Part shown: in pieces, positions 1 to 10,677 of the stretch | Layout of the letters: every line of letters begins with the position of its first letter | Numbering within the stretch: the first letter of the stretch is position 1 | DNA from: Odontesthes bonariensis | Lineage: Eukaryota; Chordata; Actinopteri; Atheriniformes; Atherinopsidae | Length of the DNA stretch: 64,000 nucleotides | NCBI RefSeq assembly: GCF_027942865.1 | Contig: NC_134507.1 | Location: 33,719,711-33,783,710, forward strand | Direction of reading: 5' to 3' | Translations under genes and position numbers: made by a program | Notes under the pieces: model-generated | Told to the model about the DNA's origin: nothing | Databases searched by the model: none | What the model saw: the letters and a program-made list of their open reading frames with translations, nothing else

Positions 1-244
1 CATCTCTGAGCTCCCGCTGAAATCAATTCCCTCGCTGAGCTGATCGATTAGCAAGTCTGTGAAGTCAGAGAAAACCTCAGAAGGAAACAAAGGAAGTGCT
101 ATGCTAAAATACCATCAGTTAAAGTTCTGTTTTAAATGATCCTCCTGCAGTCAGAGGTAGGATTATTCATATTCAGATCAACACCAAAATGTGAAATATC
201 AGAGGTCTTTCCACTCATTCACATATTTTAATATAATCTGAGAT
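1..244. other. Unannotated flank
   Basis: I see no convincing coding exon or repeat end in this stretch. It is AT-rich intergenic or intronic sequence leading up to the first hAT element. Confidence 0.5.
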
Positions 245-252
245 ATTCTGAT

Positions 253-1108
253 TAGGGCTGTGACTCGATTAAAATTTTTAATCGAGTTAACTACAGGCTT
301 TGAAATTAATTAATCGAAATTAATCGCATTTTAATCGCATATACTTTATCCTTTAGAAAATTAACATTTTCAACAATATTTCAACAAACACAGAACATAT
401 CCCTATTTGAAATCTGAATGTAGCATGCATGAAAACACAGTATATAGAATCTTGGATGTTAAAGACATGGTAGGTAATCCTGTTCAGAAACACATTTTGT
501 AATACTGGGTGAAATGGTCCGTCTATCCTGAGAGAAATCTATACAAGATGTATTTAGAAAAAGGGACGAAAATAATCAGACCTCTGTGGCAGCTGCAGGA
601 CTGAGAAAAAGCTGACCAATGATCTCGGATTGGTCGCCTACAAAAAACCAATCAGATGCCTCTGCTTTCTGCCTACGCCCCCCTCTGCCGGCTCCCTGCT
701 CCATGTGCGCATGCGGTTCCACCAGCTTTGGATGAAGCACTGACGGAATGGGGAGGGGGGGGTGGAGCTTAGAGGAGTGGACACTTTCGAATCTTGCTAG
801 CTCTCTTGCTAGCTCTCTAGGATTACCTAACATAGCTTTAAGCTGCGTTGGGCCCCCGTTAGCTTCCACGCTAGCTGCTACATGTTTAGCGTTGAGGTGA
901 TATTTGAGGCTTGATACGCTGCGGTGATACGCAAATTCCTTGTTGCATAATCTGCACACAACCACGCTCTTGTCGACGCTTCCATCCGTCTGTATTTAAA
1001 AAAAAAAATAATAATTATAGTGTGCAATTAAAATGCGTTATTTTTTTTAACGCGCTAATATGTGTATAGTTAATTAATCAAAATTAACGCGCTAAAGTCC
1101 CAGCCCTA
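253..1108 (-). mobile_element. Short hAT-type DNA transposon with BED-finger remnant
   Basis: The element begins TAGGGCTGTGAC and ends GTCCCAGCCCTA, imperfect terminal inverted repeats of the kind seen in fish hAT elements. It is bounded by a perfect 8-bp duplication, ATTCTGAT, at 245-252 and 1109-1116, the target-site length expected for hAT. Both ends are rich in TTAATCG/TTAACGCG subterminal motifs. At 856 bp it is too short for a complete hAT transposase, and inside it keeps only the N-terminal BED finger region on the minus strand (576-965). It is therefore a deletion derivative, mobilised in trans if at all. The exact duplication suggests a relatively recent insertion. Confidence 0.88.
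576..965 (-). pseudogene. hAT transposase N-terminal BED zinc finger, truncated
   Basis: The reading frame starts with a BED-type finger: CRLC, then about 15 residues, then HLNAKH (C-x2-C...H-x4-H), the DNA-binding module at the N terminus of hAT transposases. The frame stays open upstream of 965 without a clear ATG. After the finger comes a basic, Gly-rich tail that does not resemble the RNase H-like catalytic domain and ends at a stop near 576. About 130 residues remain of an expected 600 or more, so this is a fragment with at most DNA-binding ability. Confidence 0.7.
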
Positions 1109-1116
1109 ATTCTGAT

Positions 1117-1714
1117 ATATAACAGCACTGCTCAGAGCACTAAAAACTGTCAAAATCATCTAAAATTATTAACAATAATTAAACTCCACCAGTCTGGTCG
1201 CTTGTTTCTCTCTTCTGATTTTGCTGAAGACGGACACAGGATTTAGAGGATGTTTAAGGAATGTTTGAATCTAATCATTCCTTTTGTTTAAACATATGAA
1301 TTTGAGCAAAACTGAGAAACCTATAAAATGAATACAAAGTATGTAGTTGTGGTTAGGTATGATCGCTGATGAGCTGAAAGAAGAAGACAGGAAACTGTGG
1401 GAATTTGGTCAAATAGTTAAGTGTCCTTTACTTTCCCTTAAATATGTTTGGGCATGTGGAAACACATGGCACCCCATTAAACTCATTGGTAAGTGTCCTC
1501 TGGAGCAGCTTCTTAGAATGAGTCTGTGAAGCTGCAGTGAGTGATGGTCATTGGTCGTGTTGTCCAGGTGGAGGCGCTGCAGGAGCAAGAAACAGCTGTG
1601 CTTTGTAAGGGAAAGAGAAGCCAGAGAAGCAGCGAGGAAGCTGCTAAAAGGTGTCAAAGCGTGTCGTTGTAGCGCGCGTGCAGTGTGTTGTGTGTGGAAG
1701 AGCAGAAAGAGTGT
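1117..1714. other. No supported gene
   Basis: Short open frames occur here but they lack splice or family support. The right end adjoins the 3' flank of the 7SL RNA gene. Confidence 0.4.
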
Positions 1715-1719
1715 AAAAA
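1715..1719 (-). terminator. RNA polymerase III T5 terminator of 7SL gene
   Basis: Five consecutive T residues on the minus strand directly follow the 3' end of the 7SL RNA, the usual Pol III stop. Confidence 0.75.
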
Positions 1720-2014
1720 GACTGAGTCCTGCTGTATTACTCAGGCTGCACTACAGCATCTATTCACAGGTGCGATCCCACTACTGAGCAGCACGGGGGC
1801 TTTGCCCTGCTCCGTTTCCCACCTGGGCCGTTGCCCCCTTCCTTAGACAACCTGGTGTTCCTGGGCTAACCCAGGCGCACCATATCGATACCCAACTTAG
1901 TGCGGACACCCGATCGACATAGTCCTCTGCAGCTCAGAACTCCTGAGTTCAAGCGATCCACCAGCCTCAGCCTCCCGGTAGCTTGGATTACAGGCACGCG
2001 CCCCCGCTCCCGGC
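1720..2014 (-). ncRNA. RN7SL: 7SL RNA (signal recognition particle RNA)
   Basis: Read on the minus strand, this matches vertebrate 7SL RNA over its whole length of about 295 nt. The 5' Alu domain is present (GCCGGGAGCGGGGGCGCGTG, then GGAGGCTGAGGCTG and GATCGCTTGA), followed by the helix 5 strand with GATCGGGTGTCCGCACTAAG. The S domain has the helix 8 core GGGAAACGGAGCAGG, which binds SRP54. The 3' Alu strand includes GTGGGATCGCACCTGTGAATAG. SRP RNA scaffolds the ribonucleoprotein that targets nascent secretory proteins to the ER. An upstream CRE/ATF site and a T5 terminator at the expected places argue for a functional Pol III gene rather than a retro-pseudogene, and no A-tail or target duplication is seen. 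Confidence 0.92.
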
Positions 2015-2056
2015 GACAGGTGCTCTCATTCAAGCAGGTTTTGGGCTTTTTGATCC

Positions 2057-2064
2057 TGACGTCA
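2057..2064 (-). promoter_or_regulatory. CRE/ATF site upstream of 7SL
   Basis: The palindrome TGACGTCA lies 43-50 bp upstream of the 7SL start. Vertebrate 7SL genes are known to need an ATF/CRE-type upstream element at about this distance, so it supports an active promoter. Confidence 0.75.
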
Positions 2065-2167
2065 TCAGCGAGCTAATTTGCTGTCGAGGAACGAAATAAA
2101 GCATCTTTTAAATGTTAAAGGCTGATCAGTGATTAAACATTTTGACAAAATGTGACTGACTGGTTAA

Positions 2168-2701
2168 AGGTAGGGTAGGAGATCCTGGATTTTGAGTCCA
2201 GCGAAGCTGCATTTTGAAAATACACAGGTCAAAAGTCCCAACCCCTTTCTTCAGACTTCCCCCCGAACCCACGCCTCTAGAGTACATGAACGCGCAATGC
2301 TTGTTCAAGAGCGTTCACACGTTGCCGTATTTAGTATTTAGTATATGCTAACTATACGTTTAATAATGTTAGGTGCTAGCCAAGCCGGCTCTAGTTTAGC
2401 TTCCTGCCAAGCTTCTGGACGCGTAATTCGTTCACGGAGCAGGGTACGCACACAGGCGGGGGTAGGGGGAGGGGAGGGAGGAGCAGATTGCAGTTTGATA
2501 GACGCATCAGAATCCAATCATCGTTAACAGTCCGTTCAGTGTGATTGGATAGTGTTTTTCCTGGATTGTTCGTTCTAGAGGCCACTAAAACTTTTCATTC
2601 TTGTGTCAAAACTTTTAATTAATTGGTTGCAATGGGGGTGTGAAGAGTATTTCAAGCAATATGTAAAAAAATGCTCCAGAAAAAGATCCCCTACCCCACC
2701 T
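2168..2701. mobile_element. TTAA-flanked MITE, TIR AGGTRGGGTAGG
   Basis: A 534-bp element whose ends are inverted copies: AGGTAGGGTAGGAGAT on the left and AGGTGGGGTAGGGGAT as the reverse complement of the right. It is flanked on both sides by TTAA (2164-2167 and 2702-2705), the target used by piggyBac and Kolobok elements. No transposase is encoded. The superfamily is inferred only from TTAA. The internal short open frames are not supported. Confidence 0.7.
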
Positions 2702-2997
2702 TTAAGTTTGACGTTTGATATTGATTAAACATTTTTCTTTGGTGCTCCGTAAAACCTCAATTTCTGATCAACTTCAGAGGAGTTTCTCATTTCTGCTTCT
2801 TTAACACTGACAGATCAGCTCACCAAACTCCTCCCGTCGATGCTTTCCACTTCCGGCAGGGCTCCGGTTTGTTTTGCTAGCTAGCTCCGATATCGACGCA
2901 GTGAGAAAAAGGATGGAAAACCTTAAGAGGAAAAGTGGTTCGGGAACGACGTGCAGTAGTTGGCTGCACTTGAACGAGTGGTTAGATAGAGAGTGCT

Positions 2998-3180
2998 TTG
3001 ACAAATGTCCGCATACATGTGGAAAGAGCAATCCAGAGACTGAAGATCTTTAAGATTTTATCCCAGACTGTTCCCATCATGGCACGTAAACTGGACAACA
3101 TCTTGACCATCTGTGCTGGCCAAGTTAACCTGAGAAGTGATGATCACTTCTCACTGATCAGAATGCCTCATGAGGTTTAG
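2998..3180 (+). pseudogene. DDE_4-type transposase C-terminal fragment (ISL2EU/Harbinger group)
   Basis: The translation contains NVRIHVERAIQRLKIFKIL, then SQTVPI and LDNILTICAGQVNL. This is the conserved C-terminal block around the last catalytic Glu of DDE_4 transposases in the PIF/Harbinger/ISL2EU group (R-x-H-V-E-R-x-I-x-R-L-K). The upstream THAP or helix-turn-helix region and the first two catalytic Asp residues are not in frame. The sequence from 2810 upward may be remnant, but I could not translate it into a domain. It points the opposite way to the YqaJ-like frame at 3586-3978, as expected for the two genes of one ISL2EU element. Confidence 0.65.
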
Positions 3181-3585
3181 AATCTTGCCTGTGTCCCTGT
3201 TAGTATATTTTTAACAGTTAATATTGTAAATTATTATTATAGTGATGTAATTGTGTGGGGTCGTTTTGTATTTCACTTTTTAATACCTGTTAGGATTAAA
3301 TACATGATCTTTCAAGTTGAAGCCATTTGTTTAATTTCCTCAAAACAATGAATTAATCCAGTGTTATTAATGTAAAGTATGAGTTTACTATGAATGAACT
3401 GTGTTAAAAGAAATTGTAACACTCTAAGGAAGATAGGGCACTCATGATCGTAGTTCAGTGCAATAATTAAATGAAATTACATCAACCTTTATTTTCAATT
3501 TTGTACAACAATATATTCCACATTATATTACATTATGTAAACAACAGACATCTGTTGGCACCCTTGGGCACCTACATAGGGCAGT

Positions 3586-3978
3586 TTACTTTGGTTTTAA
3601 AATGCTGAGATATTTACTGCAGAACTGTAACCTTCCCTCAACAAAATCATCAACGATTTTCGGGAGCATGTGGGAAAAGTAAAATGTACGCAGCCTTGTG
3701 ATATGCTCCTGAACAAAGCCTTGGTCGTAGGGTACTTCTATTTCTAGGTGCTCAGTTTTGTTTGTTATGTTGGGCCACGTCGTCACGTTATCCTCCCAGT
3801 CCTGCACCGAATTCGGGCGGGGGATAGTAACTCCATCTCCAGTTAACGTATTTAAACTCTGTTCCCATTGTAAGGACATTATTAGCCATACGATCTGGGA
3901 GTGGGCTGTCAAAGCTAGCATCATCTGTTTACATTGGCAAACACTGCGCAAACTACTTCCGGCGGAAATGAAGTGCAT
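3586..3978 (-). pseudogene. YqaJ-like C-terminal fragment of an ISL2EU-type transposon
   Basis: A 130-residue frame on the minus strand with FVQEHITRLRTFYFSHMLP followed by KIVDDFVEGRL near its end. This resembles the segment after the catalytic core in fish YqaJ-type nuclease proteins. ISL2EU transposons are known to carry such a second gene next to the DDE transposase, and a DDE_4 remnant lies 400 bp away in convergent orientation. The N-terminal catalytic part is missing. The family assignment is from motif memory and is moderate. Confidence 0.4.
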
Positions 3979-4199
3979 TTGTGGAGGGTAATGGCGCCGC
4001 CCAGGGTTTGTCGCGTAAAGCCGGAGTTATAGTTGACGCGTCTGTCACGGCGGTGGCGGACCGTGACGTCAAAATGACGTTCCAGGCCTGGCGGTTGCCT
4101 TGAAAAGACGGCGCTGCGCGTTGTCGTGCACCAGTCGATTTTTGTAACTTGGCTGCGCCGAGAATGACAAATCGGATGGACCGATGTGAGACCGGCTCA

Positions 4200-4422
4200 G
4201 TGAGGAGGTGCGTTTGTACAGCACCTATACGAAACTACAGTGAAACAGCACAGGGAGCACGTAAACTCCCCAAACTGGTGCACAGAGATTGGCAGAACTT
4301 TGGGGAAAGAGGGAGAGTTCTGTAAGAATGTGTGGAAGAAGCTACGGGGCAGATACCTGAAGGCAAAGAAGAGGGCAGAGACTCGGAGTGTTGATGCCGG
4401 GGACTTCAGACCTTTTAACTGA
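4200..4422 (+). pseudogene. MADF/Myb-SANT-like domain fragment (transposon associated)
   Basis: The frame shows VKQHREHVNSPNWCTEIGRT, then CKNVWKKLRGRYLKAKKRAE, the third-helix signature of a MADF/Myb-SANT-like DNA-binding domain (W..I...LG...C...WK.LR.RY.K.KK). The first helix (RLYSTYTKLQ) precedes it, with a stop before VKQHRE, so the domain is broken. Such proteins are partners of Harbinger/ISL2EU transposases. A second copy of the same N-terminal piece occurs at 7049-7086. Confidence 0.5.
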
Positions 4423-4679
4423 ATTAAAAAATTAAAATGATCCGAATACTGCAGCAGTATAATTAATGTCAGTGTTCCTGCTCTTCATTGTTTTCTTCTC
4501 CACTTTCGTGGTTGTAGAGTAGCGGTACCCTTCAGGTACCAGCGCCACCTCTGTGACGGAGAAAATTGCAACTACTGGCGCATCGACTTGCGCCACTATA
4601 TATAGCCCGCACGAACTCGTGACGTCATCAACACCGCTCGCGCGAGCAGACGCAGCAACCATGCTAGAGCCTTAAAGTT

Positions 4680-6195
4680 GCCTATAGAGTAATACAGAGT
4701 TGCGACACGCTTTGATGTCGCCGCAAGGGCTGTCAGGTGGTCCATGTGAGCCTCCGTAGTTCCAAACGTCACAGCGCTGTCAGTCAGCTTGAACGGGTCT
4801 AAGCGGGACGGAGCACAAAAACTACAACTTTAACTTTTACCATGCAATTTTCAGTAAATATTGACCAATAATGTGCATTGATCACTTCACTGAGGATGTG
4901 TTTTATCAACCTTTTTCTTTTTTGGAGCAGCAGAGACACATTTATCAGCGTTTTAAATGGTAGAGGGTGCCCCTACCTCGTCCTCCTTCATACTGAATCA
5001 TGCCAGAGGTCCAGCTTACCTTCAGATCTACATCCTCCAACAGAGCATGATGTCACTGTCTGTTCCTCCTGTTGTCCCAAACACTCCATCTGTAGAAGAT
5101 GTCCTTCAGTCTGTCTGTTCTCTCTGGTGTCAGATGGACAATGAGCTGAATGGCAAAGCTGGGCTGAATAAATCATTTTAAAGAAGCTTTAAATGACTTG
5201 GAGGGAAATATGTGGCTGTAGATGCTTTGACTGATGAGCCGGGATCAATTCTTCTTTTCTGTAGAAGACCTAATTATTCTGTATATCTCATGTGAACTGA
5301 ATACATGAGAAACAAACATCTGTAACCCTGTTTATTGGGCTTCCAGCAAGAAAACTATTGTAAAATATGAATTAATTGATTAAAATATGAATTTGATCAC
5401 TTTTTTCTGGTTAAAACCAAAGTAAATTACAAAATAAATGTGTCAGATGTGCAAAAAAAACAAACAAAAAAAAAACAGATCTAAACCAAACATTTCATTA
5501 TAAAATGTCATCATGGAAAATGTAAAACAAGCCTTAATAAAGAAGTTCTTTTACTGCTACTTATACTGTTGGGTAGATCAATCTGCAGCACTGAACTGTA
5601 TTTGATTAAATTTAAGGGTTTGGACATTGTAGAAAAGTTCTGAAGTCCTAATGAAGGTTGATCCATGGCAGCAGCGACCACCACATCTGCTGACCTCCCT
5701 GACAACAACAGAGAAATTCCTACATTCAGTTTGATGAACTTGATGAAGCGTCCCCAGCTTCTCAGGCCAGTGGGGTTTGTGTCCATGTTCTGGGTCGCAG
5801 TTGGGTGACCAATAAGCCACTAACTAAAGATCGACTTACTTTTACAGCATCTTTCAGGAAGTTTTCTGTGTTCAGAGCTTCTAACTAAGGTCATTCATCT
5901 GGACCAGCTTGGCTTTATGACTTTACTGCAGTAACTCACCCAAGTAAGAAGCTAAAGCTGAAGTGGCCTTGCTTGGCCGTTAATCCCACTTTGTGGTACA
6001 TCCGGCTCAGATCAGCAGAACTCTCATGAAGGCGTGATGGAATGAATAAAGTGGGCTGCTTCAGTGCATGGAACACAGGAGAACTCCTCACTCCTCCTGC
6101 TGTAGCTACAGAAAAAGCAGCAATTAGACATGAACAGTGACTTCCTGGATGATCTGAGCTCTTTAACCTCTCTGCTCTGTGTTGTTTCCTCTCCT
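4680..6195. other. No supported gene; probable intronic or intergenic
   Basis: Overlapping short frames at 4878-5181 and 5511-5820 lack homology I can recognise. A poly-A-rich tract lies near 5452-5477. The last part looks like an intron leading to the Ig pseudo-exon acceptor. Confidence 0.4.
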
Positions 6196-6199
6196 GCAG

Positions 6200-6490
6200 A
6201 ACACAGAACCATCACAGCTGAACCTGGACAGGATGGGATTCTGCCATGTCGGGTTCCACATTTCAGCATCTCTCAGGAGGTCACACACTGCTTTAGAACG
6301 GATCCAGACATATTCTTTGTGTCCGGATATGAAACTTCTGCTCCATGAGAGCCATTAAAGCATCATCCAGGTTTAAAGAAGCGGGTGGATCTGCAGGACA
6401 GACAGATGAAGGATGGAGACCTGTCGCTGATTCTGAGAAATGTGACGACTGATGACAGAGGAACATATGAGCGTCCAGTCGTCCATTTGT
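6200..6490 (+). pseudogene. Degenerate immunoglobulin V-set exon
   Basis: A good acceptor (pyrimidine run then CTCCTGCAG, ending at 6199) leads into ITAEPGQDGILPCRV, the B-strand with the first disulfide Cys of fish butyrophilin/B7-like V domains. Further on, VDLQDRQMKDGDLSLILRNV and then TTDDRGTYE gives the D-E-F strands. The two halves are in different frames. The intervening C-C' region is replaced by unrelated sequence, and the second disulfide Cys after GTYE is an Arg. The domain cannot fold normally, so this is a relic of a host immune-type receptor gene. Confidence 0.65.
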
Positions 6491-6499
6491 TCTTAACTC

Positions 6500-7048
6500 G
6501 TGCGTACCAGCTAAGATTCCCATAAATGCCAGTCTGCTGTAGTTCCCCTACAATCCAGCAGAGGGTGCTGTGACTAAGAGGAGCTGAATAAGTGGAATCT
6601 TTGAGGTGCAGTTTTATCTAAGAAGCAGATGATGTTCTGGTAGAAGAGACATTTCCATCTTACTAACATGGCTGCGGGTGATAAAGTCAGCGGGTGGGAC
6701 ATGGTGGAAGATGGTTGTTCTGGGAACTACCAAGAAGCTGAAGATGTAAAAATCTACTTTTATGGAGGAGACTAAGAATGACAAAGAGTTGTGTTCCTGA
6801 AACTGAGTTTTCAGTGACTCAGACCTGATCCCACTCACTGGTGATTGATGGAAATGATCAACATGAGGATGTAACCCAACTCCAGCAGAGTCTGGGTCTT
6901 CTATGACATGAGAGCTAACAGCATCACAGTGTGAACAAAAAGCAATCAGCCAATCAGCTCAGAGAAGAATCTACTCAATATTTAAACGTGTGGGTTGAAA
7001 AACACTGTCGGCAACAACTCTGAGACACCTTCTGATTCACATGAGAGC
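6500..7048. other. No supported gene
   Basis: Probably intronic or flanking sequence of the Ig relic. No domain, repeat end or RNA gene was recognised. Confidence 0.35.
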
Positions 7049-7086
7049 TGTACGAAACTGCAGTGAAACAGCACAGGGAGCGAAAC
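7049..7086 (+). repeat. Second copy of MADF-domain start fragment
   Basis: About 36 bp encoding LYETAVKQHRER matches the sequence at 4216-4256 almost exactly, but here the first helix is in frame. The rest of the domain is absent. It is a dispersed scrap of the same transposon family. Confidence 0.5.
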
Positions 7087-7802
7087 AAGTCAAATATTCT
7101 CTCTGCCTTCTGCTTCTGCACAAGAGAAACAACAAAGAAAGCAGAGTGCTGCTGAGATAACAGCAGCTGAGTCCAGAAGTCATTAATACAACATGAATAA
7201 CAAGAAAGTCTCTGAGGACATTAAACAGCTTTGGCTTGTTGTCAGATTCTGATCAATTCCTGAATTATTAAATATAAATTTCCCTGCCCTAAGAAACAGA
7301 GCCCTGAAGGAAAGATATGTGAACACAGGAAGAAGAATGCAGTCATCTCTCATTTCATATCAGCTGCAGGAATCTTGTTTCTGTCATGAAGTCACTGAGG
7401 ATGTTTTATTCATTGTGTGAAGCTTCTGCTCCTCAAGCTAAAAAAAACCCCATTGTTTTAAAGACTTTTTTAAAATCTTTTTTATCCTTTTTTCATGTTT
7501 TTCAGGCTTGTTGCTCCATCAGTGTTAAAACAAGAATAAGTGTTTCATGTAAAATCTACTGATCATTGTATGGTCTTTATGCTGAGTTGTAAATAAACAG
7601 TTGGAATCATAATTCACTGTATCCTGTATATATTTGTTGGGAGAGACTTTAGTCAAGTTTAGATTACAGCAGATTATCAGAAAATATGCAGCTGAACTCA
7701 ACACAAACAGCTCTGATGGCTGCAGAAGATGCAGTCTGAGGACAGAAGATTTATTTCAGTTCTATACCGATTTATTTATGCTTTACATGAAGGTTTTATC
7801 AT

Positions 7803-9655
7803 AATTGTGTGAGTAACTGAGCAGTTGTAGAAGCAACAAACAGATCAGTTCAGTTTTCTCGTGTTAAACGGTTCAATTCAAAGTACCGTTAGCCTGCTTA
7901 GCTGCCTTTTCCCTCAGTGCAGCCATGACGTTTGGACTAAAATCCATTCACACATCTGATTCCAACACAACAGACATTTGAAAGAGTTTCACAGCTTGAA
8001 GTTGAGCCTCGTGCCCTTTTAGTGTTGGAACAGCCTTAACTTTCAGCTTCAGTCATGAGCATCATACAGCTGTCTGGGAAGTACAGGGAACAACTCCAAA
8101 CCTTTTTCAGACTGCGTTAAAGATTTCTGGGTCTTTGGGGAAGATGATAAGGGTCAACTTTCCCTCGTAACCAAACACACATTTTCTTCAAACATATCTG
8201 CGTAGCAAGAACAGGAAAAGCATGAGAAAAGTTAACATCTGACCTTTAATGAAATGCAGAACAATGAAATACAGACGAGTGTAAAGCTCGACTTCACATC
8301 AAACTGTGTGAATACGTTGGTGCGTCTTTAGACTACCTAATTGAGTGAAAGCTGCCCCACACTGACCACAGCTGAAAGGCTTCTCTCCTGTGTGACTACG
8401 TTGGTGCGTCTTTAGACTACCTAATACAGTGAAAGCTGCCCCACACTGACCACAGCTGAACGGCTTCTCTCCTGTATGAATACGTTGGTGCGTCTTTAGA
8501 CTACCTAATCCAGTGAAAGCTGCCCCACACTGACCACAACTGAACGGCTTCTCTCCTGTATGAATACGTTGGTGCGTCTTTAGACTACCTAATCCAGTGA
8601 AAGCTGCCCCACACTGATCACAGCTGTATGGTTTCTCTCCTGTATGAATACGTTGGTGCGTCTTTAGACTACCTAATACAGTGAAAGCTGCCCCACACTG
8701 ACCACAGCTGTATGGCTTCTCTCCTGTGTGAATACGTTGGTGTGTCTTTAGATTACCTAATGTAGTGAAAGCTGCCCCACACTGACCACAGCTGAATGGC
8801 TTCTCTCCTGAGTGAATACGTTGGTGTGTCTTTAGATCAGATAATTGAGTGAAAGCTGCCCCACACTGACCACAGCTGTATGGCTTCTCTCCTGTGTGAC
8901 TACGTTGGTGTGTCTTTAGATCAGATAATTGAGTGAAAGCTGCCCCACACTGACCACAGCTGTATGGCTTCTCTCCTGTATGAATACGTTGGTGCGTCTT
9001 TAGACTACCTAATACAGTGAAAGCTGCCCCACACTGACCACAGCTGTATGGCTTCTCTCCTGTGTGAATACGTTGGTGTGTCTTTAGATTACCTAATGTA
9101 GTGAAAGCTGCCCCACACTGACCACAGCTGAATGGCTTCTCTCCTGAGTGAATACGTTGGTGTGTCTTTAGATCAGATAATTGAGTGAAAGCTGCCCCAC
9201 ACTGACCACAGCTGTATGGCTTCTCTCCTGTGTGACTACGTTGGTGTGTCTTTAGATCAGATAATTGAGTGAAAGCTGCCCCACATTGACCACAGCTGTA
9301 TGGCTTCTCTCCAGTATGAAGCCTCTGATGATACCTCAGATTTGATCGTTTGATAACTTTCCCACAGTCCTTACAGCAGTGCCATCTGGATCCCTCTTGG
9401 GCTCCATGTTTCTGCAATGACAGAGAGGAAGAAGACTTAGATCCTTTTGAAGTTCACACAAAAGATTTATCTAAGCTAACCTACGCTAACCAACATATTC
9501 TAACTGGACCTGGAGAGGCCGAGCCACACAGGTCTCAATATCTCATATCAAACGTGAACGCTGAGGGTGCGTTTATAAGTGCCCTCAGCTATCAGCACTG
9601 TGCTCTGATGTGTTCTGCACACGTTCAGCTTTTTAAGCAGTAAACTCTTGCTTTT
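7803..9655 (-). repeat. Arm A of inverted segmental duplication with zinc-finger gene
   Basis: The sequence from 7803 to 9655 matches 27122-28813 in reverse orientation, covering the 3' flank, the terminal zinc-finger exon and about 240 bp of the upstream intron. Examples are the flank with GGCACGAGGCTCAACTTC and the tract with GCAAGAGTTTACTGCTTAAA. Finger number differs between the copies (13 here, 10 there), so the arrays have changed since duplication. Confidence 0.85.
8299..9411 (-). CDS. C2H2 zinc-finger protein, terminal exon with 13 fingers
   Basis: The last coding exon of a Kruppel-type zinc-finger gene. The exon starts after a strong acceptor (TTCCTCTCTGTCATTGCAG on the minus strand), so no ATG is expected here; upstream exons were not found. 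Finger 1 (CCKDC...HQRLH) differs from the other twelve, which are 28-residue repeats of type CGQCGAAFT...H-x3-H joined by TGEKP linkers. Base-contact positions (-1, 3, 6) vary as Q/D/T, T/N/T, V/S/T, G/S/T and Q/S/T, while position 6 is always Thr. Fingers 2-5 are repeated exactly as fingers 6-9, a 336-bp tandem duplication. There is no KRAB or SCAN domain in the exon. Predicted nuclear DNA-binding protein; the target is unknown. Confidence 0.88.
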   Translation of the reverse strand, partial: KHGAQEGSRWHCCKDCGKVIKRSNLRYHQRLHTGEKPYSCGQCGAAFTQLSDLKTHQRSHTGEKPYSCGQCGAAFTQLSDLKTHQRIHSGEKPFSCGQCGAAFTTLGNLKTHQRIHTGEKPYSCGQCGAAFTVLGSLKTHQRIHTGEKPYSCGQCGAAFTQLSDLKTHQRSHTGEKPYSCGQCGAAFTQLSDLKTHQRIHSGEKPFSCGQCGAAFTTLGNLKTHQRIHTGEKPYSCGQCGAAFTVLGSLKTHQRIHTGEKPYSCDQCGAAFTGLGSLKTHQRIHTGEKPFSCGQCGAAFTGLGSLKTHQRIHTGEKPFSCGQCGAAFTVLGSLKTHQRSHTGEKPFSCGQCGAAFTQLGSLKTHQRIHTV

Positions 9656-10670
9656 TGTTTTATTAATCTTCCGTGGACTTAAGTTCACTTCATCAGAGAA
9701 GCAACGGACCAACTCTGACACTCGGAGGATTCGATCATCTAACCACAGCCCTCGGCACCATCGTTCCCGTTTCCCGGTGAAAAGAAGCAACTGAGAAGTC
9801 CGCTAAAGTCAGCCACCACAACCAGGAAGTCCCAGAGAGCGGAAGAGAAATCCCCTCGAACCCCGCGTGGCCGCTGCCGTGTTCCGAGCTGACTAAGCAG
9901 AACTTCAGCACAGTAAGACCGACCCGTTTTCACCTTAAACTGGGTTTGATGGATGTCTCGAGGCTTTCACAGAATGATAAATTAATCCGAAATGTCAGTA
10001 TTCAGCGTCAAATAGTCAGCCAACCTATTTGAATACATCCAGTATCTCTCCATTCCCCATATTTTATTTTCCATTCACTAAGTGTTTTATATAATCACCC
10101 ATATTCCATGCATCTCCTGTTTGTTTAAAGGTTCATGTCTAAGATCATATCATTGTAATAAACAGTTCATATATCTATATATATGTTATAATCACAGATT
10201 GTGTCGTATGCTTCCTTTTCGTAATGTCTGTCCAACCAAACGAGAACTTTCACAAAAGTAGCGAGATATGAGACTTATTATTAATTGATTATTAATTGAT
10301 TATTAAATTGATTATTAAGTTAACATACCAGAATCGTAAGATTTTAACAGTCGTCCTCCCTGAACTGTAACTTAAAGCAAGTTAAATATCAGCGAGGTGG
10401 TGCCCTAAATTCGAGGTTTAAGGTTTATTTGAGACAGTGAGAACGTCTTATAAATCCTTATATTTGATTCATATATAAATGCCCAATAACGCTACAACCG
10501 TTATATCCCTACCTGACAGGCAGCGTACCTTTTGTGATGGATACTCCCACAGGAGTCTATTTGGTGTTGCTAATGTTTAGATTTTATGATAGATAGGCTA
10601 CATCTGTATATTTTTGGAGTTCATAAATTGCACAGAATGTATTATACACTTGCTTATGGGGGGAGGTATA
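9656..10670. other. Upstream region of zinc-finger copy A; no supported exon
   Basis: GC-richer sequence at 9740-9930 could hold the first exon and promoter of the minus-strand zinc-finger gene, because copy B lacks this part. The rest is AT-rich with tandem TTATTAATTGA units at 10275-10320. No exon is certain. Confidence 0.35.
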
Positions 10671-10677
10671 AATGATA

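Noticed and set aside
1551-1787. Open frame over the 7SL gene
   Set aside because: It lies across the RNA gene and its flank and has no protein features.
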